From NCBI RefSeq assembly GCF_002085925.2, contig NZ_CP053562.1, positions 186,001-250,000 on the forward strand: 64,000 bases of DNA, written 5' to 3'. The notes beneath the pieces are model-generated. The model ran no database searches. It was given only the letters and a program-made list of their open reading frames with translations, and was not told where the DNA came from. Made by a program: the position numbers and the translations under genes. The number at the start of each line of letters is the position of its first letter. Position 1 is the first letter of the stretch. The stretch is from Thioclava electrotropha. Lineage in GTDB: Bacteria > Pseudomonadota > Alphaproteobacteria > Rhodobacterales > Rhodobacteraceae. Shown in pieces: positions 15,706-24,250 of the stretch.

Positions 15706-17895
15706 TCAGGCGGCTTTCGCGGCCTGACCTTCGCCGTAGCGACCGTAGAAGGTCTCGCCCGAGGCTGCGATGTCGCGCAGCAGAGCCGGGGCCTCGAAGC
15801 GCGGGCCGTATTGTGCGGTGAGCGCCTCGCAGATCGTGACGGCCTTGCCGGCGCCGAGAATGTCGAGCCAGCTGAACGGGCCACCCGACCACGGGGCGAA
15901 GCCCCAGCCGAGGATCGCGCCCACGTCACCCTCGCGGATGTCTTCCAGCACGCCCTGCTCGAAGGCACGGACCGCTTCCAGCACCTGCGCCATCAGCAGG
16001 CGATGCTGCACGTGATGCACGTCGGGCTGCTCGTCGGCGCGCGGGAACTTGGCGTCGAGACCTTCCCAGAGGCCCTGACGTTTGCCCTTCTCGTCATAGT
16101 CGTAGAAGCCCGCGTTGGACTTGCGGCCCATCCGGCCCTCGTCGGCCATCCAGAACAGCACGTCATCGACCGCCTCATCGGGATAGGCATCGCCCATCGC
16201 CGCCTTGGTGGCCTTGGCGATCTTCACGCCGAGGTCGATCGAGGTCTCGTCCACCAGCTGCAGCGGGCCAAGCGGCATGCCGACCATCGTGGCCGCATGT
16301 TCCACCAGCGTCGGGTTAACGCCTTCGGCCACCATGCGAATCCCCTCGTTGATGTAAGGAATGATGCAGCGGTTGGCGTAGAAGAAGCGCGCGTCGTTGA
16401 CCACGATCGGCGTCTTGCGGATCTGGCGCACGAAATCGAGCGCTTTCGCCACGGCCACCGGGCCGGTCTGCGCACCCTTGATGATCTCCACCAGCATCAT
16501 CTTGTCGACGGGCGAGAAGAAGTGGATGCCGATGAACTGCTCGGGGCGCGCGCTGGCCTTGGCCAGTTCGGTGATCGGCAGGGTCGAGGTGTTGGTGGCG
16601 AAGATCGCGTCCTGCGGGATGACGGCTTCGGCCTTCTTGGTGACCTCGGCTTTGACGCCCGGATCTTCGAACACGGCTTCCACGATCAGGTCGCAACCCT
16701 CAAGGGCGGCGTAATCCGTGGTCGCGTTGATCAGGCCGAGCGTCTTCGCCTTGCCTTCCTCGGTGACCTTCTTGCGCGAGATGCCCTTGTCGAGGATGCC
16801 CTCGGAATAGGATTTCCCGCGATCGGCGGCCTCCTGGCTGTTGTCGATCAGCACGACCTCGATACCGGCCTTGGCCGAGACATAGGCAATGCCTGCGCCC
16901 ATCATGCCAGCGCCGAGGATGCCGACCTTCTTCACCTTCTGATCGGACACGTCGGGGCGGTTCGCGCCTTTCTCCAGCGCGCCCTTGTTGATGAAGAGCG
17001 AGCGGATCATCGAGGTCGACGACGGGTTCAGCAGCACGTTGGTGAACCAGCGCGCCTCGATCTTGATCGCCTGATCGAAGGGCACGAGCGCGCCTTCATA
17101 GACTGCCGACAAGAGCGCCTTGGCCGCCGGATAGACGCCTGCGGTCTTGCCATGCACCATCGCGGAGGCACCGACGAAGGTCATGAAGCCCGCCGGGTGA
17201 TAGGGCGCGCCGCCGGGCATCTTGAAGCCCTTCGCGTCCCACGGTTTGACCAGATCGGCGTCTTTGGCGTTCAGCACCCATTCCTTCGCGGCGGCCAGAG
17301 GATCTTCGACGACCTCGTCGATCAGGCCCGCGGCTTTCGCCTTCTTGGGGTCCGAGAGCTTGCCTTCCAGCAGGAAGGGCGCCGCCGCCATCGCGCCGAG
17401 CTTGCGCGAGACGCGGGTGGTGCCGCCGCCGCCGGGGAAGATGCCGACCATGATCTCGGGCAGGCCGATCTTGGCCTTCGGATTGTCCGCGACAAAGGTG
17501 CGGTGCGTCGACAGCGGCAGTTCCAGACCGATGCCGAGCGCTGTGCCGGGGATCGCGGTCGCGATCGGCTTGCCGCCCTTGTTGGTCTTCGGATCCATGC
17601 CCGCGCGCTCGATCTTGCGCAGGACATGGTGCATCTGCATCACGCCGTCGAAGATCGCCTGCGCGCCGCCTTCGCGCATCTCCGCGATAACGTTGAGGTC
17701 CATGCCGCCCGCGAAATCGGGCTTGCCGGAGGTGATGACGACGCCTTTGCATTTGTCATCCGCCAGCGCCTTGTCGATGAAGCTGTCGAGAAGCGCGAAG
17801 CCCTCCATGCTCATCACGTTCATCGACTTCTCGGGCACGTCCCAAGTGATGACGGCAACGCCATCGCTGCCAAGTTCGTATTTGAAATCAGCCAT
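15706..17895 (-). CDS. fadB: Fatty-acid oxidation multifunctional protein: enoyl-CoA hydratase / 3-hydroxyacyl-CoA dehydrogenase
   Basis: Carries out the hydration and NAD-dependent dehydrogenation steps of beta-oxidation. The ATG at 17895, preceded by GGGAGGA, gives 729 residues. Residues 1-~290 are the crotonase domain with the oxyanion loop DFAGGMDL. A Rossmann NAD domain begins at VGILGAGMMGAGIAYVSA. The dehydrogenase C-terminal domains follow, with the catalytic His in IGIHFFSPV. It lies 11 bases downstream of the thiolase gene. It could equally be named fadJ, as the two cannot be separated by sequence alone. Confidence 0.92.
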   Translation of the reverse strand: MADFKYELGSDGVAVITWDVPEKSMNVMSMEGFALLDSFIDKALADDKCKGVVITSGKPDFAGGMDLNVIAEMREGGAQAIFDGVMQMHHVLRKIERAGMDPKTNKGGKPIATAIPGTALGIGLELPLSTHRTFVADNPKAKIGLPEIMVGIFPGGGGTTRVSRKLGAMAAAPFLLEGKLSDPKKAKAAGLIDEVVEDPLAAAKEWVLNAKDADLVKPWDAKGFKMPGGAPYHPAGFMTFVGASAMVHGKTAGVYPAAKALLSAVYEGALVPFDQAIKIEARWFTNVLLNPSSTSMIRSLFINKGALEKGANRPDVSDQKVKKVGILGAGMMGAGIAYVSAKAGIEVVLIDNSQEAADRGKSYSEGILDKGISRKKVTEEGKAKTLGLINATTDYAALEGCDLIVEAVFEDPGVKAEVTKKAEAVIPQDAIFATNTSTLPITELAKASARPEQFIGIHFFSPVDKMMLVEIIKGAQTGPVAVAKALDFVRQIRKTPIVVNDARFFYANRCIIPYINEGIRMVAEGVNPTLVEHAATMVGMPLGPLQLVDETSIDLGVKIAKATKAAMGDAYPDEAVDDVLFWMADEGRMGRKSNAGFYDYDEKGKRQGLWEGLDAKFPRADEQPDVHHVQHRLLMAQVLEAVRAFEQGVLEDIREGDVGAILGWGFAPWSGGPFSWLDILGAGKAVTICEALTAQYGPRFEAPALLRDIAASGETFYGRYGEGQAAKAA

Positions 17896-17906
17896 TTGTT
17901 CCTCCC

Positions 17907-19118
17907 TCACACGCGCTCGATGATGGTCGCGGCGCCCATGCCGGACGCGACGCAAAGCGTGGCCAGACCGGTGTTCAGGTCGCGGCGTTCCAGCTCGTCC
18001 AGCAGCGTGCCGATGATGATCGCGCCGGTGGCGCCGAGCGGGTGGCCAAGCGCGATCGCGCCGCCATTGACGTTGACCTTGTCGGCATCGACCTGGAAGG
18101 CCTGCATGAAGCGCAGCACGACCGCAGCAAATGCCTCGTTCACTTCGAAGAGGTCGATGTCGGAGATCGACATGCCCGAGTCGGCAAGGATCTTCTCGGT
18201 CACCGGAACCGGGCCGGTCAGCATGATCGTCGGATCGGTGCCGATCTTCGCGGTGGCACGGATGCGCGCGCGGGGCTTGAGGCCATGCGCCTCACCGAAT
18301 TCCTTGTTGCCGATCAGCACGGCGGCGGCACCGTCCACGATACCCGAGGAGTTGCCCGCGTGGTGGACGTGGTTGATGTGATCGAGATGCGGGTATTTCA
18401 GCATCGCGACCTTGTCGAAGCCCGGCATCACCTCGCCCATCTCCTTGAAGGAGGGCTTGAGGCCGCCGAGGCTTTCCATCGTGGTGCCCGCCCGCGGGAA
18501 TTCGTCGTGGTCGAGGATGGTCAGACCGTTCTGGTCCTTCACCGGCACGATCGATTTCGCGAAACGGTTTTCCTTGATCGCCTCGGCTGCACGGCGCTGC
18601 GATTCCACGCCGAGCGCGTCGACGTCTTCGCGGCTAAAGCCGTATTCGGTGGCGATGATATCGGCCGAGATGCCCTGCGGGACGAAATAGGTCTTCATCG
18701 CGAGCGACGGGTCCACGGCGATTGCTGCACCGTCCGAGCCCATCGCGACGCGGCCCATCATTTCGACGCCGCCTGCGATATAGCCCATGCCCGCGCCGCC
18801 GCGGACCTGGTTGGCGGCGAGGTTCACGGCTTCCATGCCCGACGCGCAGAAGCGGTTGATCGACAGGCCGGGAATGCGCTCGTCGAGATCCGACAGAAGC
18901 ACCGCCGAGCGCGCAAGGCAGCCGCCCTGCTCCATCACCTGGGTCGCGTTGCCCCAGATCACGTCCTCGACCGCGTGGCCTTCGAGGTTGTTACGCTCCG
19001 CCACCGCGTTCAGCAGCCGCGCCGACAGCGCGACCGAGCTGACCTCGTGCAACGAGCCGTCCTTGCGGCCCTTGCCCCGCGGGGTGCGGGCTGCGTCATA
19101 GATATAGGCTTCCGTCAT
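17907..19118 (-). CDS. fadA: Acetyl-CoA C-acyltransferase (thiolase)
   Basis: Thiolytic cleavage of 3-ketoacyl-CoA in beta-oxidation. The protein has 403 residues. The nucleophile is Cys91 in NRFCASGM, the His in GHPLGATGA and the second catalytic Cys in LCVASGMGAA are present. The last motif is usually CIGGG/CVGGG, so the Ala-Ser here is a mild variation. The start follows GAGGAGG. The gene sits between a glutathione-transferase-like gene (9 bases upstream) and fadB (11 bases downstream). Together thiolase and FadB should form the trifunctional-like complex. Confidence 0.93.
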   Translation of the reverse strand: MTEAYIYDAARTPRGKGRKDGSLHEVSSVALSARLLNAVAERNNLEGHAVEDVIWGNATQVMEQGGCLARSAVLLSDLDERIPGLSINRFCASGMEAVNLAANQVRGGAGMGYIAGGVEMMGRVAMGSDGAAIAVDPSLAMKTYFVPQGISADIIATEYGFSREDVDALGVESQRRAAEAIKENRFAKSIVPVKDQNGLTILDHDEFPRAGTTMESLGGLKPSFKEMGEVMPGFDKVAMLKYPHLDHINHVHHAGNSSGIVDGAAAVLIGNKEFGEAHGLKPRARIRATAKIGTDPTIMLTGPVPVTEKILADSGMSISDIDLFEVNEAFAAVVLRFMQAFQVDADKVNVNGGAIALGHPLGATGAIIIGTLLDELERRDLNTGLATLCVASGMGAATIIERV

Positions 19119-19127
19119 GGTTCCTCC

Positions 19128-19754
19128 TCACGCCCGGTCGGAAGGATTGCCGGGCATCAAATCATAGGGGTGTTTCCAACCGGGCAGGGCGGCGATGCCA
19201 TCCAGCCAACGGTCGATATTGGGGAATTCCTTGCGGTCGAACCCGAAGGGCTCGGGGTAGTAGAGGTAGCCGCAGCAGGCGAAATCGGCCAAGCTGGGCT
19301 GGTCGCCGACGACCCAGTCGCGACCGTCCATATGCCGCTCGAGCGTCTTGATCGCGGTGAGCACGCGGCCCTTGAGCCAGCCGATCGCCTCTTGCGGACG
19401 CTTCTCTTCGGGCAGGAAGTTCATCAGGAAACGCAGGCCGCCTTGCTGGCCCGAGCCCTTTTGCGCGTCCCAGAACATCCAGCGCAGCATCTCGTTGCGA
19501 TCCTCGGCGAGGAATTTGCCGGTTTGCTCCGCGATATGAAGCTGGATGACGCAGGATTGCGACAGGGTCAGATCGCCCTCTTTGAAGACGGGTGCTTCGG
19601 CCATTTCGTTCAGCGCGTGATATTCGGCGCTGCGCGCCTCGCCGTTGAAGAAATCGACATAAACAGGCTCCCAGTCGTAGCCCGCCAGTTCCATCGTCAG
19701 CGCCGCCTTGTAGGCGTTGCCAGACTCTCCGAAGCAATAAAGTTGTGCCGCCAT
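19128..19754 (-). CDS. Glutathione S-transferase family protein
   Basis: A 208-residue protein with an N-terminal thioredoxin-like domain (LYCFGESGNAYKAALTMEL), the cis-proline region MAEAPVFKEGDLTLSQS, and an all-helical C-terminal domain with DQPSLADFACCGY. The segment is typical of bacterial GSTs of the beta/zeta-like group. It is the promoter-proximal gene of the GST-thiolase-FadB operon. A role in detoxifying lipid-oxidation products or reactive acyl species during fat oxidation is plausible but inferred only from its place. Confidence 0.87.
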   Translation of the reverse strand: MAAQLYCFGESGNAYKAALTMELAGYDWEPVYVDFFNGEARSAEYHALNEMAEAPVFKEGDLTLSQSCVIQLHIAEQTGKFLAEDRNEMLRWMFWDAQKGSGQQGGLRFLMNFLPEEKRPQEAIGWLKGRVLTAIKTLERHMDGRDWVVGDQPSLADFACCGYLYYPEPFGFDRKEFPNIDRWLDGIAALPGWKHPYDLMPGNPSDRA

Positions 19755-19797
19755 TCGCTGCGGTCCTCCCTGATCACGGGGCCAATCTGACCCCTAA

Positions 19798-19812
19798 GTG
19801 ACGCGAACGTAA
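19798..19812 (-). promoter_or_regulatory. MerR-type operator upstream of the GST-thiolase-FadB operon
   Basis: Minus-strand reading TTACGTTCGCGTCAC, 44 bases before the GST start. The identical 15-mer is found at 23631-23645 in front of the MerR-acyl-CoA dehydrogenase operon. TTACG and CGTCA act as imperfect half-sites, in keeping with the sites described for LiuR-type MerR regulators. Confidence 0.6.
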
Positions 19813-19948
19813 GCCCCTCATGAGCATTTCGCCGCAACGTCATTCCAGCACGACGTCGCGTCCAACGCGAGGGAGAGGGCGACGTTCCGTCGCGAGAGGT
19901 GAACGGACGTGAACGGAAAGCGCGGAAAAAGCGAGGGCCGCGGCGCGG

Positions 19949-20485
19949 TTAGCGTACCGCTTCCATCGTGCCTTTGGGAAACTCGATGCCTTCGAAATCG
20001 GGGTAGACCTTGCGCAGAACCGCGATCTGCGCCGGGCTGTCGATGCGCACGAGATACCATTCCTCGCCGTCTTGCAGCGCCAGCGTGGTATTGGTCGAGC
20101 GCACCTTGCCCATATCGGGCACCTCCATCACCGTCGAGGTCGGGATCTGCGCATAGGCCCGGCCCGAAGACGTCTCTCCCGTCTTCATCGCGGCGATGTT
20201 CATCTCGAAATCGTCGATCGTCACCGAGGCCATCGCGTCGTTGATCTGCTTGCGCATGATGTCTTCGAGCTGCTCTTTCGGAACACCCGTCTGATCCGCG
20301 ATCGCCTGCATCATCTTCGGCGGCACCGTGTCGAAGAAGACCGAGTAATCTTTCGCATCCACTGCCTTGGTGAAGCCCGCGACTTCCTGTGTCACCGCGT
20401 TGCGGTCGGCGGCGTCGAAGGCAAACGCGGGCAGGGCCGAGAGGGCAAGGGACGCGACAGCGAAAACGAGAGACAGGCGGGTCAT
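19949..20485 (-). CDS. Secreted protein of unknown function
   Basis: The ATG at 20485 follows AAAGGA and yields 178 residues starting with a signal peptide (MTRLSLVFAVASLALSALP, likely cleaved after AFA). The mature part is alpha/beta with no cysteines and no recognised domain; the overall pattern (a helical start, then EEWYLVRIDSPAQIAVLRK) recalls small periplasmic NTF2-like or DUF4864-type folds, without certainty. It follows the 70-residue gene by 16 bases and is probably co-transcribed. Downstream 149 bases hold no gene. Confidence 0.75.
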   Translation of the reverse strand: MTRLSLVFAVASLALSALPAFAFDAADRNAVTQEVAGFTKAVDAKDYSVFFDTVPPKMMQAIADQTGVPKEQLEDIMRKQINDAMASVTIDDFEMNIAAMKTGETSSGRAYAQIPTSTVMEVPDMGKVRSTNTTLALQDGEEWYLVRIDSPAQIAVLRKVYPDFEGIEFPKGTMEAVR

Positions 20486-20501
20486 GGATGTCCTTTCGAA
20501 A

Positions 20502-20714
20502 TCAGGCTTTGCGCTCGCCAAGCTCGGCCTTGAACAGCCGCAGGCGGTGGTTGAGATTTTCCTCGTGGGTGACGGAGTTGAAATGCTCGAACAGGAAGGT
20601 CAGTGCCTCGTCGGGCGTGATATCCGCCTCCTGCGCGAAGCGGTTGAGTCTGCGATAGGCGTCATTGGTCATGGCGACGGGAAAGCGACGGGTCAGGCGC
20701 AGGCGTTTGGGCAT
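20502..20714 (-). CDS. Small basic protein, possible ribbon-helix-helix type
   Basis: Seventy residues, ATG preceded by GGAG. The start MPKRLRLTRRFPVAMTNDAY is basic, then a helix-turn-helix-like stretch (AYRRLNRFAQEADITPDEA) and a second helix with conserved-looking FEHFNSVTHEENLNHRLR. The pattern of a basic strand followed by two helices fits ribbon-helix-helix proteins, but the last part is longer than usual. It precedes the secreted-protein gene. Function unknown. Confidence 0.7.
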   Translation of the reverse strand: MPKRLRLTRRFPVAMTNDAYRRLNRFAQEADITPDEALTFLFEHFNSVTHEENLNHRLRLFKAELGERKA

Positions 20715-20750
20715 TCAGGCTCCGGGGCAATGTGGCGCGAAAAGGCGCAT

Positions 20751-20786
20751 CAGGTTGCGCGCAGCTTAGGAAGAAACCTGCGCGCT
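20751..20786. other. Two mutually exclusive stems in the leader of the 70-residue gene
   Basis: CAGGTT (20751-20756) can pair with AACCTG, while the adjoining GCGCGCAG can pair with CTGCGCGC using overlapping bases. The element lies between the stop of the membrane-protein gene and the start of the 70-residue gene; no U-tract follows. Confidence 0.35.
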
Positions 20787-20829
20787 GGCCAGACCGCTGG
20801 TGCTCTGGCTCCGAGCCTCAAGGCCGCCC

Positions 20830-21189
20830 CTAGAGGTCGTCCCAATCGCTCAGCCCGAGCTTGTTCTTGCGGTGGATCTGCCACAGCGTCATCAGCGCCC
20901 CGAAGGCGAGCGCCGAGATCACCAGCGTCACCAGATGCGGCGCGAAGGACATGCCCTCGGTCGCGCTCAGCAGGTGGTCCACCAGAAGCTGCGCAACCGC
21001 GAAACCGGCGGCGAAGATCAGCAGGTTCTGCTTCCAGTCGAGATAGGGAATCGGGCGCGGCTCGAAGCCCAGCCAATGCAGCACCCGCGCGCCCATTGGC
21101 GGTCGGGTCGAGCGGAACACGCCCCGCGCACGCAGCTCTGCGAGAGCGGCGTCGTAACGGCGGTTGGTTTCTGCATTATCGAGATACAT
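20830..21189 (-). CDS. Small membrane protein (DUF6404-like)
   Basis: From the ATG at 21189 the protein has 119 residues with a cytoplasmic-looking helical N-terminus (~55 residues) and two hydrophobic segments, NLLIFAAGFAVAQLLVDHLL and APHLVTLVISALAFGALMTL. A longer frame starting at 21255 adds 22 residues without a clear signal. The overall layout resembles the DUF6404 family, from memory. It is transcribed like the two genes downstream but separated from them by 115 bases. Role unknown. Confidence 0.65.
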   Translation of the reverse strand: MYLDNAETNRRYDAALAELRARGVFRSTRPPMGARVLHWLGFEPRPIPYLDWKQNLLIFAAGFAVAQLLVDHLLSATEGMSFAPHLVTLVISALAFGALMTLWQIHRKNKLGLSDWDDL

Positions 21190-21302
21190 GACGGCGGGAC
21201 TCGGTGGGAATCGTCTCTGGATGGAGACTCCGAGGGTAGACCCGCACGGCCGCAAAACAATCGTCCGGCCCTACACTTCGCCTGACATGGCGGTGATTGA
21301 AA

Positions 21303-21331
21303 ATTGAAACGGCGGGCCGAGGCCCGCCGTT
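21303..21331 (-). terminator. Rho-independent terminator of the acyl-CoA dehydrogenase gene
   Basis: AACGGCGGGCC pairs with GGCCCGCCGTT around a two-base loop (21308-21331). On the minus strand TTCAATTTTC follows. The stem begins 24 bases after the acyl-CoA dehydrogenase stop. Confidence 0.75.
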
Positions 21332-21354
21332 CATTTTCGTTTGATCCGGTCGCC

Positions 21355-23130
21355 TTAGAACTGGTCGTCGGCGAGCGCCATGACCGGGTCCGCGCCAGTC
21401 TCGATCCGCGCGAGGTGCATCGCGCAGGCCGGGAGCTGACGCGCCATGTAGTAGCGACCCGTCGCGATCTTGCCTTCGTAGAACGCGGTGTCCGAGGCGC
21501 CGTTGTCGAGCGCGGTGAAGGCGGCTTTCGCCATCCGCGTCCACATCAGGCCAAGGCAGACATGACCCATCAGGTGCATGAAGTCATAGCTGCCCGAGAG
21601 CGCCGCGTTCGGGTTCTTCATGCCGTTCTGCATGAAGAACATGCCCGCGGTCTGAAGCTGCTTGGAGGCATTCTTCAGCGCGTCGGTGAAGGGCTTCATC
21701 CGCTCGTCATCGTCATGCGATTTGCACTCGGCTTTGACCATCTCGAAGAAGGCCATGACGTGCTTGCCGCCGTCCTGAGCGAGCTTGCGGCCCACCAGGT
21801 CGAGCGCCTGAATGCCGTTCGCGCCCTCGTAGATCATCGCGATGCGCGCGTCGCGCACATGCTGCGACATCGGCCAGTCCTCGGTATAGCCGTGGCCACC
21901 GAAGACCTGCTGCGCGGAGACGGCGGTCTCGAAGCCCTTGTCGGTCAGGAAACCCTTGATGACCGGGGTCATCAGCGAGATCAGACCTTCGGCCTCGGCG
22001 TCGTTGAGCGCATGGGAGCGGTCGATCAGATGCGCGCCCCAGAAGGTGAAGGCGCGGGCGCCCTCGACGAAGCTCTTCTGATCCATCAGCATCCGGCGCA
22101 CGTCCGGGTGCACGATGATCGGATCGGCGGCTTTCTCGGGCGCTTTCACGCCGGTCACGTCGCGACCCTGCGTGCGGTCCTTCGCGTACGCCACCGCTTC
22201 CTGATAGGCAGCCTCGGCCACGGCGTAGCCTTGCAGGCCCACGCCGAGACGCGCTTCGTTCATCATCGTGAACATCGCGCGCATCCCCTTGTGGAGATCG
22301 CCCAGCAGCCAGCCCTTCGCGCCGTCATAGTTCATGACGCAGGTGGCGTTGCCGTGGATGCCCATCTTCTCTTCGAGCTTGCCGACCGAGAGCGAGTTGC
22401 GCTCGCCCAGCGAGCCGTCCTCGTTGACGAGGAATTTCGGCACGATGAAGAGCGACACGCCCTTGGTGCCTTCGCCACCGCCCGGCGCTTTCGCCAGCAC
22501 GAGGTGAATCACGTTGTCCGACAGGTCGTGATCGCCCGCCGAGATGAAGATCTTCGTGCCGGTGATCGCGTAGGAGCCATCGTCCTGCGGCTCGGCCTTG
22601 GTGCGCATCAGGCCCAGATCGGTGCCGCAATGGGGCTCCGTCAGGTTCATCGTGCCGGTCCAGTCGCAGGTGACCATCTTCGGCAGATAGGTCTGCTTCT
22701 GGTCGTCCGTGCCATGCGTGTGGATCGCCGAATAGGCGCCGTGAGTCAGGCCCTGATACATGTTGAAGGCCATGTTGGCCGAGACGAACATCTCGCCCAC
22801 CGCGCAGTTGAGCAGATAGGGCATGCCCTGACCGCCGAACTCGGGATCGCAATCGAGCGCGGTCCAGCCGCCCTCTTTCATCGCTTCGAACGCCTTGTCG
22901 AACCCTTTGGGCGTGCGGACCACGCCGTTTTCGAGCACGCAGCCTTCCTTGTCGCCCACCTCGTTCAGCGGGGCCAGCACCTCGGACGAGACCTTCCCGG
23001 CCGCATCCAGAACGGCCTCGGTGAAGTCGCGGTCCATTTCCTCGTAACCCGGCACATCCGAATTCGAGACTTTGAGCAGCTCATGCAGCACAAACTGCAT
23101 GTCCTTGGTGTTGGCGATAAAGCTCGACAT
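21355..23130 (-). CDS. Acyl-CoA dehydrogenase with C-terminal extension
   Basis: FAD enzyme catalysing the first oxidation of acyl-CoA esters. Its 591 residues place it in the long bacterial group (AcdA/FadE12/DmdC-like), longer than the ~400-residue classical enzymes. Landmarks: [17 protein letters not shown] (FAD/substrate), [13 protein letters not shown], and the catalytic glutamate in [17 protein letters not shown]. The start follows AAGGGAG. Its operon begins with a MerR regulator 29 bases upstream. Members of this family include 3-methylmercaptopropionyl-CoA dehydrogenase (DmdC); with a nearby beta-oxidation operon under the same operator, a general fatty-acyl substrate is more likely. 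Confidence 0.9.
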   Translation of the reverse strand: MSSFIANTKDMQFVLHELLKVSNSDVPGYEEMDRDFTEAVLDAAGKVSSEVLAPLNEVGDKEGCVLENGVVRTPKGFDKAFEAMKEGGWTALDCDPEFGGQGMPYLLNCAVGEMFVSANMAFNMYQGLTHGAYSAIHTHGTDDQKQTYLPKMVTCDWTGTMNLTEPHCGTDLGLMRTKAEPQDDGSYAITGTKIFISAGDHDLSDNVIHLVLAKAPGGGEGTKGVSLFIVPKFLVNEDGSLGERNSLSVGKLEEKMGIHGNATCVMNYDGAKGWLLGDLHKGMRAMFTMMNEARLGVGLQGYAVAEAAYQEAVAYAKDRTQGRDVTGVKAPEKAADPIIVHPDVRRMLMDQKSFVEGARAFTFWGAHLIDRSHALNDAEAEGLISLMTPVIKGFLTDKGFETAVSAQQVFGGHGYTEDWPMSQHVRDARIAMIYEGANGIQALDLVGRKLAQDGGKHVMAFFEMVKAECKSHDDDERMKPFTDALKNASKQLQTAGMFFMQNGMKNPNAALSGSYDFMHLMGHVCLGLMWTRMAKAAFTALDNGASDTAFYEGKIATGRYYMARQLPACAMHLARIETGADPVMALADDQF

Positions 23131-23159
23131 GGTTCGCTCCCTTTAGTCGTCTTCGCGGA

Positions 23160-23555
23160 TCAGGCCGCGTCGTCGTGGCGCGCCTTCTCCAGTTCCTTCT
23201 CCGCCCACTCGATCTGACCGGCCAGTTCGTCGATCGCCTGACCCAGTTCCTCGCGTTGGCGCGTCATTTCCTCCAGACGTTGCTGTGCGAGCTTGATCGT
23301 CTCGTTCAGCTGCGTCTTCTGCTTGTCGCCCATCTCGTAGAGGTCCAGCAGCTGGCGGATATCCTCCAGCGAAAACCCGAAACGTTTGCCGCGCAGGATC
23401 AGTTTCAGCCGGGCGCGATCGCGTCGCGTAAACAGCCGCTTCTGTCCCTCGCGAATGGGAAACAGCAACTCCTTGCTTTCGTAGAACCGCAGGGTGCGCG
23501 GGGTCACCTCGAAGGCGTCGCACATCTCGCGGATCGTCATTACTGTGTCGGTCAT
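23160..23555 (-). CDS. MerR family regulator of the acyl-CoA dehydrogenase operon
   Basis: A 131-residue DNA-binding protein from the ATG at 23555. The winged helix begins TIREMCDAFEVTPRTLRFYE; a long C-terminal coiled coil (~75-125) serves dimerisation. There are no cysteines of the metal-sensing kind, as in LiuR-type regulators of acyl-CoA metabolism. It is the first gene of the operon with the acyl-CoA dehydrogenase and is preceded by two copies of a GCGTCAC-containing element, so autoregulation is likely. It is a paralogue of the MerR gene upstream at 23795. Confidence 0.88.
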   Translation of the reverse strand: MTDTVMTIREMCDAFEVTPRTLRFYESKELLFPIREGQKRLFTRRDRARLKLILRGKRFGFSLEDIRQLLDLYEMGDKQKTQLNETIKLAQQRLEEMTRQREELGQAIDELAGQIEWAEKELEKARHDDAA

Positions 23556-23630
23556 ACTCTCTGCCTCGCGTTTCCTTTGCGTAATGCGACGCGGCAAATC
23601 GTCTGCCTGCAGCCACATTACAAGACTTCT

Positions 23631-23661
23631 TTACGTTCGCGTCACCGTAACGTGGCGTCAC
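23631..23661. promoter_or_regulatory. Tandem MerR-type operator before the MerR-acyl-CoA dehydrogenase operon
   Basis: TTACGTTCGCGTCAC (23631-23645) is identical to the element ahead of the GST-thiolase-FadB operon. A second, weaker copy TAACGTGGCGTCAC (23648-23661) follows at once. Location is 76-106 bases upstream of the MerR start. Confidence 0.6.
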
Positions 23662-23689
23662 GAATCCAATGACGTAATGTCAGGGAATT

Positions 23690-23705
23690 TTTACCGTACG
23701 GTAAA
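23690..23705. promoter_or_regulatory. Perfect 16-bp palindrome
   Basis: TTTACCGTACGGTAAA is fully self-complementary, unlike the nearby MerR-type sites. It lies midway between two MerR genes. Palindromes with an ACCGTACGGT core are typical of dimeric repressors such as TetR-family proteins; the binding protein is unknown. Confidence 0.55.
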
Positions 23706-23794
23706 GCAAGTTTCTTTCTTCGAAACTCGCCATAATCGTCAAGCTCACAAGGCGCTCTCACGACCTCGCTGACGTTAAGGAATGCATTTCAGGG

Positions 23795-24163
23795 TCAAGA
23801 ATCAAGTGTGTCCCGAACCTGATCACGCAATTGTCGGAGGTCGTCGATAGCCGCGTCCAATTCTTCACGCTGCTGCGTCAATACGTCAAGCTGCCGATCG
23901 GCAAGTTCGACCCAGACGCGGTTCTGCTCTTCGGTGCCTTGCTGATCGTAGATCATGAGCCACTGGCGCAGTTCCTCAAGCGAGAAGCCAAATCGACGCC
24001 CGCGCAGGATCAACGTCATCCGCGCGACCTCGCGCGGGCCGTAATAGCGTGAGCGGCCTTCCTTCTGGGGATTGAGAAGCTCGATATACTCGTAATAGCG
24101 CAGCGTGCGCGGGGTCACGTCGAACCGCTCGCACATCTCCTTGAAGGACAATAAGTCTGACAT
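23795..24163 (-). CDS. MerR family regulator (second paralogue)
   Basis: A 122-residue protein: winged helix MCERFDVTPRTLRYYEYIE, then IRGRRFGFSLEELR-type second helix (here LRGRRFGFSLEELRQWL) and a C-terminal coiled coil. It matches the neighbouring MerR protein along its length, so the pair arose by duplication. It lies 87 bases downstream of the MBL hydrolase gene in the same direction. Without an enzyme gene directly after it, its targets are open; the palindromic and direct sites in the following 239-base gap are candidates. Confidence 0.85.
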   Translation of the reverse strand: MSDLLSFKEMCERFDVTPRTLRYYEYIELLNPQKEGRSRYYGPREVARMTLILRGRRFGFSLEELRQWLMIYDQQGTEEQNRVWVELADRQLDVLTQQREELDAAIDDLRQLRDQVRDTLDS

Positions 24164-24250
24164 CTATTCGGCCTCCCGATCCGGGCGAGAAGCTAGCGCG
24201 CCGGGCTGCAAGCTGCAAGCAATGCCGCCCGCGACCCGGCGCGCTTCAGC

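Noticed and set aside
15700..18381. A plus-strand frame of 893 codons opposite the fadB and thiolase genes
   Set aside because: Antisense shadow of two clearly conserved enzymes; composition is His/Arg/Gly-rich with no recognisable domain.
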